From: Clostridium sp. AM22-11AC
GTDB taxonomy: Bacteria; Bacillota; Clostridia; Lachnospirales; Lachnospiraceae
Assembly (NCBI RefSeq): GCF_003473545.1
Contig: NZ_QUCM01000016.1
Location: 18,925 to 82,924, forward strand
Reading direction: 5' to 3'
DNA length: 64,000 bases
The position numbers and the translations under genes are program-made. How positions within the stretch are numbered: the stretch's first letter is position 1; each line of letters opens with the position of its first letter. Below, one piece after another: positions 17,675 through 26,449 of this stretch. The notes under the pieces were generated by a model. The model worked only from the letters and a program-made list of their open reading frames with translations. It made no database searches and had not been told where the DNA came from.

Positions 17675-17706
17675 TAAAAAAGGAGACACCATGATCAGTG
17701 TCTCCT
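17675..17706 (-). terminator. Intrinsic terminator of the diguanylate cyclase gene
   Basis: AGGAGACAC at 17681-17689 pairs with 17698-17706; read on the minus strand the stem is followed by a T-run (A-run on plus at 17675-17681). The hairpin overlaps the last codons of the GGDEF gene. Confidence 0.85.
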
Positions 17707-19035
17707 TCGGTCTAACTGCCGGTTCTTGGCATAATAAGCACGTTTATCTTCATACATTCTGGCATCTGCCTCAGACAGCGATTTTTCTACTTTTCCGGTG
17801 CAGTCATCCACCCAGACAGAACCAAGTGCCAGGTGAACCGAACTTTTAGCCATGTCAACTAACATAGAACGGATCATAGACTGAAAAAGATTTTCTGTAA
17901 TACCCGGTATCAGTACCAGAAATTCATCACCGCCAATACGGTAAACACATTTATCCGGAAAATGAGCCTTTAAATTTTCACAGGCATAGATCAACGCCTC
18001 ATCACCCGCCTGGTGTCCAAAATCATCGTTGATCTGCTTTAAGCCCATTACATCACTGTAAATAATGCCAAGACTTCCACCGTTTGCAAGAGAAGCCAGC
18101 TTTTCGTTCATGGCATGACGGTTTTTCGCACCGGTAAGCTGGTCATGGTAGCTTAATGTTTCCAGTTTCCCAACCAGGTCTCTGCGCCGCAGCATGGAAT
18201 TGATAAAATGTCCAAGGAGCTGGAGCATAAAAGCAATATGATCCATACGGTCAAGTGGCGGATTGTCAATACCATAGAAACCGATTACTTCCCGGTCACG
18301 GCAAATAGGGCTGACAATAAGGCGCGCAATGTTTTGCGGTATCAGTGTTTCATATACAGTGGGGTCATAAGATACGATCTCATTCACATTCCGGATGATA
18401 ATACTTTCACCTTTCTGGAAGGTAGGAATCCAGGTACCCATGGTTTCCGGCGGGATATTGCGTAAAATATTTTTCTGAGGGGAAACCTTAGAAGCACACC
18501 ATTCATAAGTATTGTCAAAATTGCCATGTTTATTTTTCTCAAAAATATAAACACGGTCACTTTGGAACATCTGCCCCAGATACTGTAATAATGTATCAAT
18601 AGACTGTTCCGGTGTTTCTTCTGCCAGTGCACAGCGAAGTCCCTCATTGATCAGTGCTTCATTGTCTGTAAATTCAGAAAAAGAACGTTTAGCCAGTTCA
18701 TGAATATCCAGGTCAATTGCCATTTCAATACGGACTCTGCGTCCATCGTCAATTACCATGGTATCTTTCAGCAGATAAGAACGGCGCACCAGCGGGTTAA
18801 AACGGGACCATTCATAAAACACACCGGGTTTTAAGCGGTTGTTGGTGCACATGGCACAGGGGGAAGAACATTGCTGCAGGATCTCATAGCAGTTTTTTCC
18901 TTTATAATCAGACTCATCCTTAAACTGAAACAGATCTCTGGCAGCTTTATTCAAATAGAGCAGTTCGTATGTATCCACATCAGAGGCATAAACAGCCTCA
19001 TTCATATTTTCGAAAAATTCCCAAACTTTAGACAT
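17695..19035 (-). CDS. PAS-GAF-GGDEF diguanylate cyclase
   Basis: Soluble signalling protein of about 446 residues. An N-terminal PAS-like domain (NEAVYASDVDTYELLYLNKAA) contains a Cys cluster (CYEILQQCSSPCAMC) that may serve as redox or metal sensor, a GAF-like domain spans about residues 150-280, and the C-terminal GGDEF domain has the intact catalytic motif IGGDEFLVL plus KQINDDFGHQAGDEAL. It should make cyclic di-GMP. The start at 19035 is preferred to 19056 because GGGAG precedes it. It is transcribed away from the GH25 gene. Confidence 0.9.
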   Translation of the reverse strand: MSKVWEFFENMNEAVYASDVDTYELLYLNKAARDLFQFKDESDYKGKNCYEILQQCSSPCAMCTNNRLKPGVFYEWSRFNPLVRRSYLLKDTMVIDDGRRVRIEMAIDLDIHELAKRSFSEFTDNEALINEGLRCALAEETPEQSIDTLLQYLGQMFQSDRVYIFEKNKHGNFDNTYEWCASKVSPQKNILRNIPPETMGTWIPTFQKGESIIIRNVNEIVSYDPTVYETLIPQNIARLIVSPICRDREVIGFYGIDNPPLDRMDHIAFMLQLLGHFINSMLRRRDLVGKLETLSYHDQLTGAKNRHAMNEKLASLANGGSLGIIYSDVMGLKQINDDFGHQAGDEALIYACENLKAHFPDKCVYRIGGDEFLVLIPGITENLFQSMIRSMLVDMAKSSVHLALGSVWVDDCTGKVEKSLSEADARMYEDKRAYYAKNRQLDRRRH

Positions 19036-19213
19036 AAAAAATCTCCCGTGTTGCATAACTGTATTTATTATAGCTGACTGTTTAGAAGAATGGTAGGAGA
19101 ATTTTTAGACTTTCTTCGACAAAAGTTAATATTTTTATAATGGGATAATGTTATAATCAAAGAATGAGAGTAAAACTTAAAAATGCAAAGCAGAGAAAGG
19201 AAGAAAATAATAA

Positions 19214-20125
19214 ATGAGACAGAACGGGAATAAGATCTGGCATATAAAATATAAGAGATCTTTAAAATTAGCGGCAGCTATGCTTGCAGTTTCGCTGGCT
19301 TTTCCTATGGCAGCCCAGGCAAAAGCATGGGATTTTGAAAATGGCAGTTATGTAGATGCTTCCGGCACTCCCATTGAAGGGGCAGTGGCAAAAGGTATCA
19401 CCGTGACAAAATATCAGAACCGTGCAAACCGGGAAAATGGCATTGACTGGGGAAAAGTAGCTGCAGATGGCGTCGGTTTTGCCATGATCCGTATTGGTTA
19501 TTATAAGGATAAAGATCCGTATTTTGACCGGAATATAACGGAAGCAGCAGCTCATGGTATAAAAACAGGTGTTTTCTTCTATACACAGGCGTTGGATGCA
19601 CAGACGGCAGCAGACGAAGCAGAATATGTGCTCCGGGTTATCAAGGATTTTCCGGTATCCTATCCGGTTGCCTATGATGTGGAGTCCAATTACCTGCTGG
19701 AACAGGGCTTAAGTTCCGCCCAGATCACGGAAAATGTCAATGCCTTCTGTAAAGTGATCGCAGATGCAGGTTACTGTCCCATCGTATATGCAAATAATGA
19801 CTGGCTCACTAATCACTTAAATACAGCAGAAATCCCATACGATATCTGGTACGCCCGCTATGGCACCATTAACAGCTATCCAAACCGTACCATCTGGCAG
19901 TGTACACAGGAAGGAAATGTAGACGGGATCAATGATCATGTGACCATTGAACTTTCATTTACCGATTACAGTGAAAAGATACCTGCAAACAGCTGGAAGA
20001 AGATCGGCGGAAAATGGTATTACATGAAAGATTATGTAAAACAGACCGGCTGGGTACAGGTGGGAGATACCTGGTATTATATGGATGCCAGCGGAGCTAT
20101 GGTCAGCAATACAAAAAACCCATAA
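19214..20125 (+). CDS. Secreted GH25 lysozyme with cell-wall-binding repeats
   Basis: Peptidoglycan hydrolase of 303 residues. A signal peptide (basic start, hydrophobic core, cleavage after AQA about residue 36) is followed by a glycoside hydrolase family 25 domain (about 60-255) with [17 protein letters not shown], the catalytic Asp-x-Glu in VAYDVESN, and IWYARYG. Two aromatic wall-binding repeats ([36 protein letters not shown]) end the protein. It probably cuts muramyl linkages during growth or spore cycle; the split spmA/spmB pair around it hints at but does not prove a sporulation link. Confidence 0.92.
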   Translation: MRQNGNKIWHIKYKRSLKLAAAMLAVSLAFPMAAQAKAWDFENGSYVDASGTPIEGAVAKGITVTKYQNRANRENGIDWGKVAADGVGFAMIRIGYYKDKDPYFDRNITEAAAHGIKTGVFFYTQALDAQTAADEAEYVLRVIKDFPVSYPVAYDVESNYLLEQGLSSAQITENVNAFCKVIADAGYCPIVYANNDWLTNHLNTAEIPYDIWYARYGTINSYPNRTIWQCTQEGNVDGINDHVTIELSFTDYSEKIPANSWKKIGGKWYYMKDYVKQTGWVQVGDTWYYMDASGAMVSNTKNP

Positions 20126-20130
20126 ACCTA

Positions 20131-20159
20131 TTGACAAGTGGGTTTATAGGTTTTATAAT
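20131..20159 (+). promoter_or_regulatory. Consensus sigma-A promoter of cysK
   Basis: TTGACA (20131-20136) and TATAAT (20154-20159) with a 17-base spacer form a perfect consensus promoter. An inverted repeat AAACCTAT (20124-20131) / ATAGGTTT (20146-20153) spans the -35 and spacer and could be an operator, for example for a cysteine regulator; it is also the only hairpin available to end the lysozyme transcript. Confidence 0.88.
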
Positions 20160-20256
20160 ACCCACAAATCAAAACCCAGTAAACAGATAGGCATATGGGA
20201 CCAGGATCAAAAGGTGAAGGATCTGGTATCATACAATGCATGGAAAGGAGCTTATT

Positions 20257-21192
20257 ATGGCAGGAATCGTTAAGGGAGCAGCAGGATTAGTAGGAAACAC
20301 ACCACTTTTAGAACCGGTAAATCTGGAGAAAAAAGAAGGATTAAAGGCAAGGATTTTACTGAAGCTGGAATACTTTAACCCGGCAGGAAGTGTAAAAGAC
20401 CGTGTAGGAAAAGCGATGATCGAAGATGCAGAAGCAAGAGGTGTTTTAAAGCCAGGTTCTGTTATCATTGAACCAACTTCCGGAAATACAGGTATCGGAC
20501 TTGCATCTGTAGCAGCATCCAAGGGCTACCGTGTGATCCTGACCATGCCTGAGACCATGAGCGTAGAGCGCCGCAACATCTTAAAGGCCTATGGAGCTGA
20601 AATCGTTCTCACACCTGGTGATAAGGGAATGAGCGGAGCTATCGCAAAAGCAGATGAGCTGGCAAAAGAAATCCCGGACAGCTTTATCCCAGGCCAGTTT
20701 GTAAACCCTGTAAACCCGAAGATCCACAAAGAGACCACAGGTCCTGAAATCTGGAGAGATGCAGAGGGTCAGGTAGACTTCTTCGTAGCAGGCGTAGGTA
20801 CCGGCGGTACCATTACCGGCGTTGGCACATACTTAAAAGAGCAGAACCCAAATGTAAAGGTAGTAGCAGTAGAGCCTGCAACTTCTCCTGTACTGTCTGA
20901 AGGACACGGCGGTGCCCACAAGATCCAGGGAATTGGCGCCGGTTTCGTACCAAAAGTATTAGACACCAAGATTTACGATGAGGTTATGCCCATCGACAAT
21001 GAGCATCCGTTTGAAGCATCCAAACTTCTTGCAAAAACAGAAGGTATCTTAACCGGTATCTCTTCCGGTGCAGCATTATACGCAGCGATCCAGCTTGCAA
21101 AACGTCCTGAAAACGAAGGAAAGACCATTGTAGCTCTTCTTCCGGACAGTGGCGACAGATATTACTCCACTCCATTATTTACTGAGGCATAA
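20257..21192 (+). CDS. cysK: Cysteine synthase A
   Basis: PLP-dependent O-acetylserine sulfhydrylase of 311 residues that makes L-cysteine from O-acetylserine and sulfide. The PLP Lys (about 47) lies in [12 protein letters not shown], the substrate-binding loop [10 protein letters not shown] follows, and the cofactor phosphate loop [12 protein letters not shown] is present, as is SSGAALYAA near the end. ATG at 20257 follows AAAGGAG; upstream codons from 20236 are unlikely to be used. It has its own strong promoter, which suggests high constitutive or cysteine-controlled expression. Confidence 0.95.
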   Translation: MAGIVKGAAGLVGNTPLLEPVNLEKKEGLKARILLKLEYFNPAGSVKDRVGKAMIEDAEARGVLKPGSVIIEPTSGNTGIGLASVAASKGYRVILTMPETMSVERRNILKAYGAEIVLTPGDKGMSGAIAKADELAKEIPDSFIPGQFVNPVNPKIHKETTGPEIWRDAEGQVDFFVAGVGTGGTITGVGTYLKEQNPNVKVVAVEPATSPVLSEGHGGAHKIQGIGAGFVPKVLDTKIYDEVMPIDNEHPFEASKLLAKTEGILTGISSGAALYAAIQLAKRPENEGKTIVALLPDSGDRYYSTPLFTEA

Positions 21193-21230
21193 TCTGGATC
21201 GTATATTCGCAAAATGCATACTTCCTACTT

Positions 21231-21258
21231 ATATCCCCTGCGCTTGCGCGGGGGATAT
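21231..21258 (+). terminator. Hairpin after cysK
   Basis: ATATCCCC-T-GCGC (21231-21243) pairs with 21246-21258 around a TT turn, followed by a short T-rich segment. It likely ends or attenuates the cysK message before spmB. Confidence 0.7.
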
Positions 21259-21330
21259 ATTTGTTACATAATAAAACCTGTTCCAGCGTATGCTGTAAAA
21301 ACAAAACATGCGTGGGGGCAGGCATTTTTT

Positions 21331-21861
21331 ATGGGCTTTCTCTTATTTTTATCAGATTTTATGGTTCCACTGATCATTTTTTATATTGTTGGTTTCGCCA
21401 TACTTGGAAAAAGACCGGTATTTGATGATTTTTTATATGGCGCAAAAGAGGGGATGCAGACCGTTGTCCAGGTCCTTCCTTCATTAGTTGGATTAATGAC
21501 AGCGGTAGGCGTCCTTCGTGCATCGGGATTTTTAGAATTTTTAACCCATATTTTAGAAGTTCCGGCTACTTCCATCGGTCTCCCCGGCCCCATTATCCCC
21601 ATTGCTTTTATACGTCTCGTTTCCAACTCTGCCGCAGTAGGCCTGGTGCTGGATCTGTTTAAAAATTATGGTCCCGACTCCCAGGTGGGGCTTATGGCAT
21701 CTATCCTTATGGGAAGTACGGAAACCGTGCTTTACTGTATGAGTGTCTATTTCGGTTCTGCAGGCATCAGCCGTACCCGTTATACACTTGCAGGCGGACT
21801 TTTAGCAGCGTTTGTCAGCCTGGCAGCCAGTGTGATCCTGGCAAATCAATTGGCTTTGTAA
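21331..21861 (+). CDS. spmB: Spore maturation protein B
   Basis: Membrane protein of about 176 residues of the SpmB family, with hydrophobic segments at about 1-22, 45-70, 85-110 and 150-175. Diagnostic stretches are LSDFMVPLIIFYIVGFA, GLPGPIIPIAFIRLVSNSAA and MGSTETVLYCMSVYFGSAG. It acts with SpmA in spore core dehydration. The start at 21331 gives the normal family length; the open frame upstream (from 21214) runs through the cysK hairpin. Separation from spmA by cysK, a lysozyme and a GGDEF gene is unusual. Confidence 0.92.
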   Translation: MGFLLFLSDFMVPLIIFYIVGFAILGKRPVFDDFLYGAKEGMQTVVQVLPSLVGLMTAVGVLRASGFLEFLTHILEVPATSIGLPGPIIPIAFIRLVSNSAAVGLVLDLFKNYGPDSQVGLMASILMGSTETVLYCMSVYFGSAGISRTRYTLAGGLLAAFVSLAASVILANQLAL

Positions 21862-21905
21862 CTGAAATAACGCAGTGTAACACTATATAATAGGAAGTAA
21901 TTCAC

Positions 21906-21945
21906 TAAGGCAAAGGTTACAAACAATAACTTTGGCCTTATTTTT
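21906..21945 (+). terminator. Intrinsic terminator after spmB
   Basis: 21906-21919 pairs with 21927-21940 with few mismatches and is followed by five T residues. It separates the spm region from the exopolysaccharide locus. Confidence 0.8.
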
Positions 21946-22064
21946 CATAAAAAAACAAAAATGACCTTTCTTTTATAAAGAATATGATGTAAAATCATTC
22001 ATAGAAAAAATCCCCTTTTAGGCAGTCCCGGCGTGCCGAAGCGGAAACTATATAGTATTTAGCT

Positions 22065-22074
22065 GGGGGGGGGG
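22065..22074. repeat. Run of 10 G upstream of the exopolysaccharide operon
   Basis: A homopolymer of ten G lies 12 bases before a TTGACA (22087-22092) and 78 bases before the first eps gene. The -10 partner of that -35 is weak (ATTAAA-like, short spacing), so the promoter is uncertain. Two more runs of 10-11 G, also followed by TA, lie within acetyltransferase genes of the same locus. A change in length here could tune transcription rather than shift a frame. Nothing else is evident in 21946-22151. Confidence 0.75.
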
Positions 22075-22151
22075 TATTCTTAAAAATTGACACTTCTTAT
22101 TTCTGCATTAAAACCCATTGAGAATATTCCGGAAGAAAGGTACTAATAAAA

Positions 22152-22871
22152 ATGAAAGTTCGGCAGCGAATAATAGATGTTCATGCACATGTGATACCGG
22201 GTGTGGATGATGGATCAAGGACAATGGAAGAATCCGTTGAAATGCTGAAACGGGCGGCCGACCAGGGGATTGTAGGTGTGGTCGCTACACCTCACTATTC
22301 CAGACGCCATGTGCTGAAAGGATTAAATGACTCAGCAAAGCTTCTTCAGCAGGAAATTCGGAAAACCTATCCTAAGTTCAGGATCTTTCCGGGCCAGGAA
22401 ACATTTTATCACGATGAGCTTGCACAGCGCCTGAATGAGGGGAAGGCATATACCATGGCAGACAGCCAATATGTTCTGGTAGAATTTATGCCTTCTGTTT
22501 CTTATGAAATTCTTTTTCAGGGGATCCGCAAACTGGTCTCTAACGGGTACACGCCTATTCTTGCTCATATGGAGCGTTACGGTTGCCTGCGAAAAAAAGG
22601 AACTTCAGAGCTCCTTGATATTGGATGTAAACTTCAGATGAATTACGACAGTATCCAGGGACACTGGTTCTCACCGGAGGTACGGTGGTGCAGGGAACAG
22701 GTAAAATCAGGAGTGATCCATTTCCTGGGGACAGACATGCACAGGTCAGATTACAGACCGCCTCAAATCACAGAGGCACTCAAATGGCTTGACGGTCATA
22801 TTGATGCACAACAGATCTGGTGCATTACTTACCAGAACGCGTTGCGCGTCATAAAAAAAGAAACTATATAA
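22152..22871 (+). CDS. cpsB: CpsB/YwqE-type tyrosine-protein phosphatase
   Basis: Metal-dependent phosphatase of 239 residues with a PHP fold. Motifs are IDVHAHVIPGVDDGSRTMEE, ATPHYSRRHV and FLGTDMHRSDYRPP, which supply the metal-binding His and Asp residues. In streptococci and Bacillus such enzymes dephosphorylate the tyrosine-rich tail of the CpsD kinase and so control chain length and export of polysaccharide. It is the first gene of the exopolysaccharide locus, and cpsC and cpsD follow directly, which confirms the module. Confidence 0.92.
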   Translation: MKVRQRIIDVHAHVIPGVDDGSRTMEESVEMLKRAADQGIVGVVATPHYSRRHVLKGLNDSAKLLQQEIRKTYPKFRIFPGQETFYHDELAQRLNEGKAYTMADSQYVLVEFMPSVSYEILFQGIRKLVSNGYTPILAHMERYGCLRKKGTSELLDIGCKLQMNYDSIQGHWFSPEVRWCREQVKSGVIHFLGTDMHRSDYRPPQITEALKWLDGHIDAQQIWCITYQNALRVIKKETI

Positions 22872-22898
22872 TAATAGGAAGAAAAGGAAAAAGTACGT

Positions 22899-23687
22899 AT
22901 GGATAACAAGACAATCAACATGAATGATGACGAAGTAGAGATCGATCTTCTCCAGCTGTTCCGCGCGTTAAAGAAGAGAATTCTCTGGATCGTTGGCGCA
23001 GGCGTGATCATGGGGGGCGCCTTCGGTCTGTTCAGCAAGTTTGCTATTACCCCGCAGTATACCTCGACTTCAATGGTATATATTCTTTCAAAAGAAACTA
23101 CACTGACATCTTTAGCTGACCTGCAGATCGGAAGCCAGCTGACTCAGGACTACAAGATCATCGTAACCAGCCGTCCGGTTATTTCAGAAGTCATTGATAA
23201 ACTGAAACTGGATATCAGTTACGAAAATATGGTCAGCAAGATTACCATTAATAACCCAAATGATACCCGAATTCTTTCTATCACTGCTCAGGATCCAGAT
23301 CCGGTGATGGCAAAGGATATTGCAGACTCCGTTGCAAAGACTTCTTCCGAGTATATCGGAGACATTATGGAAATGGTTCCTCCTAAAGTAATTGAGGAAG
23401 GTACTGTATCTGATAAAAAGGCAAGCCCAAGCAATGGCAAGAATGCCATGATCGGAGCTATGTTAGGAATTGTTCTGGTATGTGGTCTGACAGTTGTAGA
23501 AGAGCTGTTAAATGATACCATTCAGACAGAAGAAGATGTAGAGAAATATATGGGACTGACTGTTCTTGCATCTGTACCTCTTCGTGAAGGTGAAGCAGAA
23601 GAAAATAAGAATGAACAGACACTCAGACGTTCTCATATGCATAACAAAGACGATAAGAAAAAAGGAAAGCAGGGGGATCGTAAATGA
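22899..23687 (+). CDS. cpsC: Wzz/CpsC-type chain-length determinant and kinase activator
   Basis: Membrane protein of 262 residues. A Wzz domain starts at about residue 12 (EIDLLQLFRALKKRILWIVG), with a first membrane helix at about 28-45 and a second at about 185-203, leaving an extracytoplasmic loop between them; a proline-containing VPPKVIEEGTVSDKKASPS precedes the second helix. The Lys-rich C-terminal tail is cytoplasmic and probably contacts the kinase encoded next. The stop overlaps the cpsD start (ATGA), so the two proteins are coupled. Confidence 0.92.
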   Translation: MDNKTINMNDDEVEIDLLQLFRALKKRILWIVGAGVIMGGAFGLFSKFAITPQYTSTSMVYILSKETTLTSLADLQIGSQLTQDYKIIVTSRPVISEVIDKLKLDISYENMVSKITINNPNDTRILSITAQDPDPVMAKDIADSVAKTSSEYIGDIMEMVPPKVIEEGTVSDKKASPSNGKNAMIGAMLGIVLVCGLTVVEELLNDTIQTEEDVEKYMGLTVLASVPLREGEAEENKNEQTLRRSHMHNKDDKKKGKQGDRK

Positions 23688-24448
23688 ATAACAAAGTAAT
23701 TTCTTTAAAACGCGAAATAAAAGATGATTATAACTATAGAGAATCTCTTAAGACCCTGCGTACCAATATCCAGTTCTGCGGAAGCAACATCCGCACCATT
23801 ATGTTTACCAGCGCACTTCCAGATGAAGGAAAAAGTGATGTTGCCTTTTCTGTAGCAGCATCATTTGCACAGATCGGTAAAAAGGTGATCTTCATTGATG
23901 CAGATATCCGTAAATCTGTTCTGGTATCCCGTTATCAGCTGGAAGGTGAGGTAAACGGTCTTTCCCAGTACCTCAGTGGTCAGAAAAACAGAGAAGACAT
24001 TATTTACGAAACAAACTATGAAGGTTTCAGCGTTATTTTTGCCGGACCATATTCACCAAACCCGGCAGAGCTTCTGGAAGAAGATCTGTTCCATGATCTG
24101 ATCCAGTCTCTGAAAGATTACGACTATGTGATCATCGATACACCGCCTATGGCAAACCTGATCGATAGTGCTATTGTAGCCAGCAACTGTGACGGTGCGA
24201 TCATCGTTGTTGAACAGGGTGCAGTAAGCTACCGTCTGGAACAGAAGGTAAAGAGCCAGTTGGACAAGACCGGCTGCCGTGTTCTGGGTGTTGTGTTAAA
24301 CAAAGTTGACCTCAGCCAGAATGGTTATTATGGCAGATACGGAAAATATGGTAAATACGGTAAGTATGGCCGATATGGTAAGTATGATAAATACGGTGCC
24401 TACAGTCCATATGAAAAAGCTGAAGCAGCACAGACAACTGATAAGTAA
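23684..24448 (+). CDS. cpsD: CpsD-type bacterial tyrosine kinase
   Basis: Autophosphorylating BY-kinase of 254 residues. Walker A (SALPDEGKSDVAFSV, about residues 44-58), Walker A-prime (VIFIDADIRKS) and Walker B (YVIIDTPPM) are intact. The C-terminal tail is a striking Tyr-Gly array (YYGRYGKYGKYGKYGRYGKY and more, about residues 210-245) with over ten Tyr residues, the expected sites of phosphorylation. With CpsC it controls polysaccharide polymerisation and export; CpsB removes the phosphates. Confidence 0.94.
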   Translation: MNNKVISLKREIKDDYNYRESLKTLRTNIQFCGSNIRTIMFTSALPDEGKSDVAFSVAASFAQIGKKVIFIDADIRKSVLVSRYQLEGEVNGLSQYLSGQKNREDIIYETNYEGFSVIFAGPYSPNPAELLEEDLFHDLIQSLKDYDYVIIDTPPMANLIDSAIVASNCDGAIIVVEQGAVSYRLEQKVKSQLDKTGCRVLGVVLNKVDLSQNGYYGRYGKYGKYGKYGRYGKYDKYGAYSPYEKAEAAQTTDK

Positions 24449-24477
24449 CAGTTACACAGGAAATCAGGCTGATTGAT

Positions 24478-25590
24478 ATGAAAAAGAAGATATACAGCGC
24501 TTTGATCGGTATAGGACTTGTTTCACTGACCCTGGGGATCTGGGGCGGCGTGACTATGTACAAAAACCGGCAGGCAACAGAACTGATCATTCAGGCACGC
24601 AATGAAGAAAGACAGAAAGCTGAAGCAGAGTCTCAGACAGCTGCTGAAGAAGAAATAGGAATTGCTCCGGGGCAAAAAGAAGAATTGACAGCAGATCCAA
24701 GAGATCTGAATCTGGTGCCTATCTTAGCCCAGGATCAGTTGACCTATAAAGGAAAAAATTACAGAAGAAACCAGTATGTAAAGGCAATCCTCTGTATGGG
24801 TGTTGACAGAAGTGATACAATGACAGAGACAAAGGAGCTGGGCTTGGCCGGTCAGTCGGACGGTATCTTTCTGATCGCCCAGGACACTGCCCGACATACA
24901 TTAAAGATCCTGATGATCCCACGTGATACCATGACAGAAATTCCTATTACAAATAAGGAAAGAACCCTTCATGATACCAAGATCACCCAGCTGACTATGG
25001 CGTATGCTTATGGTGATGGCAGGGAAGGCAGCTGTGAAAATATGGTTGAATCTGTACAGAAGCTTCTTTGCGGATTTACTATTGATCAGTATATGGCAGT
25101 TGATACCACAGTAGTAGCACAGTTAAATGACGCTGTAGGCGGTGTTACAGTAACGGTCCCTACAGAGGGAATGGAGAAAAAGGATCCGGCATTTGTCAAA
25201 GGCAATCAGGTCACTCTCCATGGAAAACAGGCAGAAGCCTTTGTGCGTTACCGTGATACGGATTATCATTTTACTGCACTGTACCGTATGGACCAGCAGC
25301 AGGAATATATTACGCAGTATTTTCAGGCAGTAAAAGCCGCATCCAAGACAGACAGCCAGATCGTGGTACATCTGTTTGACATGATTCAGGATTATATGGT
25401 AACAGATATGACCAAGGATCAGTATGTAAAGATAGCAATGGATGGAATGGAAGCTGGCAGTTTAACCAGCGAAGATTTTTACACAGTTCCCGGAGTAGAA
25501 GAGACAACAGAGAAGTACGATGTATACCGTGCTGACCGTCAGGCAGCGATCCAGATCATTTTAGATCTGTTTTACCGGGAAACAGAATAA
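24478..25590 (+). CDS. LytR-CpsA-Psr (LCP) family glycopolymer transferase
   Basis: Membrane-anchored protein of 370 residues with one N-terminal membrane helix (about 5-25). The LCP domain begins near residue 95 (ILCMGVDRSDT) and includes KILMIPRDTMTEIP, AYAYGDGREGSCENMVESVQ and GKQAEAFVRYRDTDYHFTALYRMDQQQEYI, where the Arg and Asp residues bind the polyprenyl pyrophosphate. Such enzymes attach capsule or wall polymers to peptidoglycan. Its place right behind cpsBCD suggests it links this polysaccharide to the wall. Confidence 0.9.
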   Translation: MKKKIYSALIGIGLVSLTLGIWGGVTMYKNRQATELIIQARNEERQKAEAESQTAAEEEIGIAPGQKEELTADPRDLNLVPILAQDQLTYKGKNYRRNQYVKAILCMGVDRSDTMTETKELGLAGQSDGIFLIAQDTARHTLKILMIPRDTMTEIPITNKERTLHDTKITQLTMAYAYGDGREGSCENMVESVQKLLCGFTIDQYMAVDTTVVAQLNDAVGGVTVTVPTEGMEKKDPAFVKGNQVTLHGKQAEAFVRYRDTDYHFTALYRMDQQQEYITQYFQAVKAASKTDSQIVVHLFDMIQDYMVTDMTKDQYVKIAMDGMEAGSLTSEDFYTVPGVEETTEKYDVYRADRQAAIQIILDLFYRETE

Positions 25591-25670
25591 TTACTATACA
25601 ATATCCAGTGTGGAAACACGCTGCTTATTGAAATATATTTTACCCCAAAAGGGAGGAAGGCGTGATAACC

Positions 25671-26375
25671 ATGAAGAAGAAAGCTTTAGTAGCTATGGCA
25701 ATGGCTGCAGCTATGGTAGCAATGCCGGTAGTAGCTGGTGCAGTTACAAGTCCTGGTAGTCAGTCTGATGGAACTATTGGTCAGGATTCATCAAGCCAAA
25801 GCCAGAATAATACTAATACTGGCAGCCAGCAGGGAGAGCAGAACTCCGATACTAATGCTGGATCCAATGCAGGATCAGGAGTAAACAAAGTAGCAGAAGC
25901 AACTGTTGTCCAGGGAAGAGACAACGAAAGACAGGAAGTAACCAATGTTACAAAGGATGGTTCTGAAGTAACTATGGGATTGATTGAAGATGCTTCCAAT
26001 AGTGACGTTGACCAGAGTATTGCAACTGGTGAAGCAGAAACTGCCGGACTTGGTGATGAATCTGTAAGTCAGATTAATGGCTTAAATAACGGAACCAAAA
26101 AGGCTAGTGATTTTGTTCCTAATGCAGGTCTGGAAGAGTATGCTAATGTAGGTAAAACCCGTGCGATCATCTCTCAGAAAAATGGACATGATGTTCGTTC
26201 TACAGTTAATCTGTATGTAAGTACCTTAACCGCAGGCAAAGATATTGTAATTATCTACTTAGACAACAATACAAGCAATTGGGTTACAGTTAAGAATCCT
26301 ACCATTAACTGGAATACAAAATATGTAAGTTTTGAAGTACCAGGTTCTTGTACTGTACAGGTTCTTGCAAAATAA
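25671..26375 (+). CDS. Secreted low-complexity protein of unknown function
   Basis: Protein of about 234 residues with a signal peptide (MKKKALVAMAMAAAMVAMP, cleavage about residue 25) and a Ser/Gln/Asn/Gly-rich stretch (about 28-75), then a region of mixed composition. The last 75 residues (from VGKTRAIISQKNGHDVRSTV) look like a beta-sandwich, rich in alternating Val, Thr and Ile. No catalytic motif or anchor is visible. Between the LCP protein and the priming transferase it may be a surface partner of the polysaccharide. ATG at 25671 follows a strong GGGAGGAAGG site. Confidence 0.72.
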   Translation: MKKKALVAMAMAAAMVAMPVVAGAVTSPGSQSDGTIGQDSSSQSQNNTNTGSQQGEQNSDTNAGSNAGSGVNKVAEATVVQGRDNERQEVTNVTKDGSEVTMGLIEDASNSDVDQSIATGEAETAGLGDESVSQINGLNNGTKKASDFVPNAGLEEYANVGKTRAIISQKNGHDVRSTVNLYVSTLTAGKDIVIIYLDNNTSNWVTVKNPTINWNTKYVSFEVPGSCTVQVLAK

Positions 26376-26389
26376 CAACTATTATGATG

Positions 26390-26412
26390 GAGCCGGGAGA
26401 CATTTCCGGCTC
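26390..26412 (+). terminator. Hairpin between the secreted protein and the priming transferase
   Basis: GAGCCGG (26390-26396) pairs with CCGGCTC (26406-26412). The T-run after it is weak, so it may reduce rather than stop transcription into the downstream biosynthetic genes. Confidence 0.55.
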
Positions 26413-26449
26413 TGTTATAAACGCAAACGAAAAAGGATGAAGTGGGGAT

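Noticed and set aside
20160..20256. T-box or SAM riboswitch before cysK
   Set aside because: The leader from the predicted start site to the gene is under 100 bases and lacks the conserved motifs of either class.
21946..22060. Riboswitch or LoaP-type leader before the capsule operon
   Set aside because: A few short pairings occur around 22021-22040, but no known riboswitch core or strong leader hairpin was recognised.
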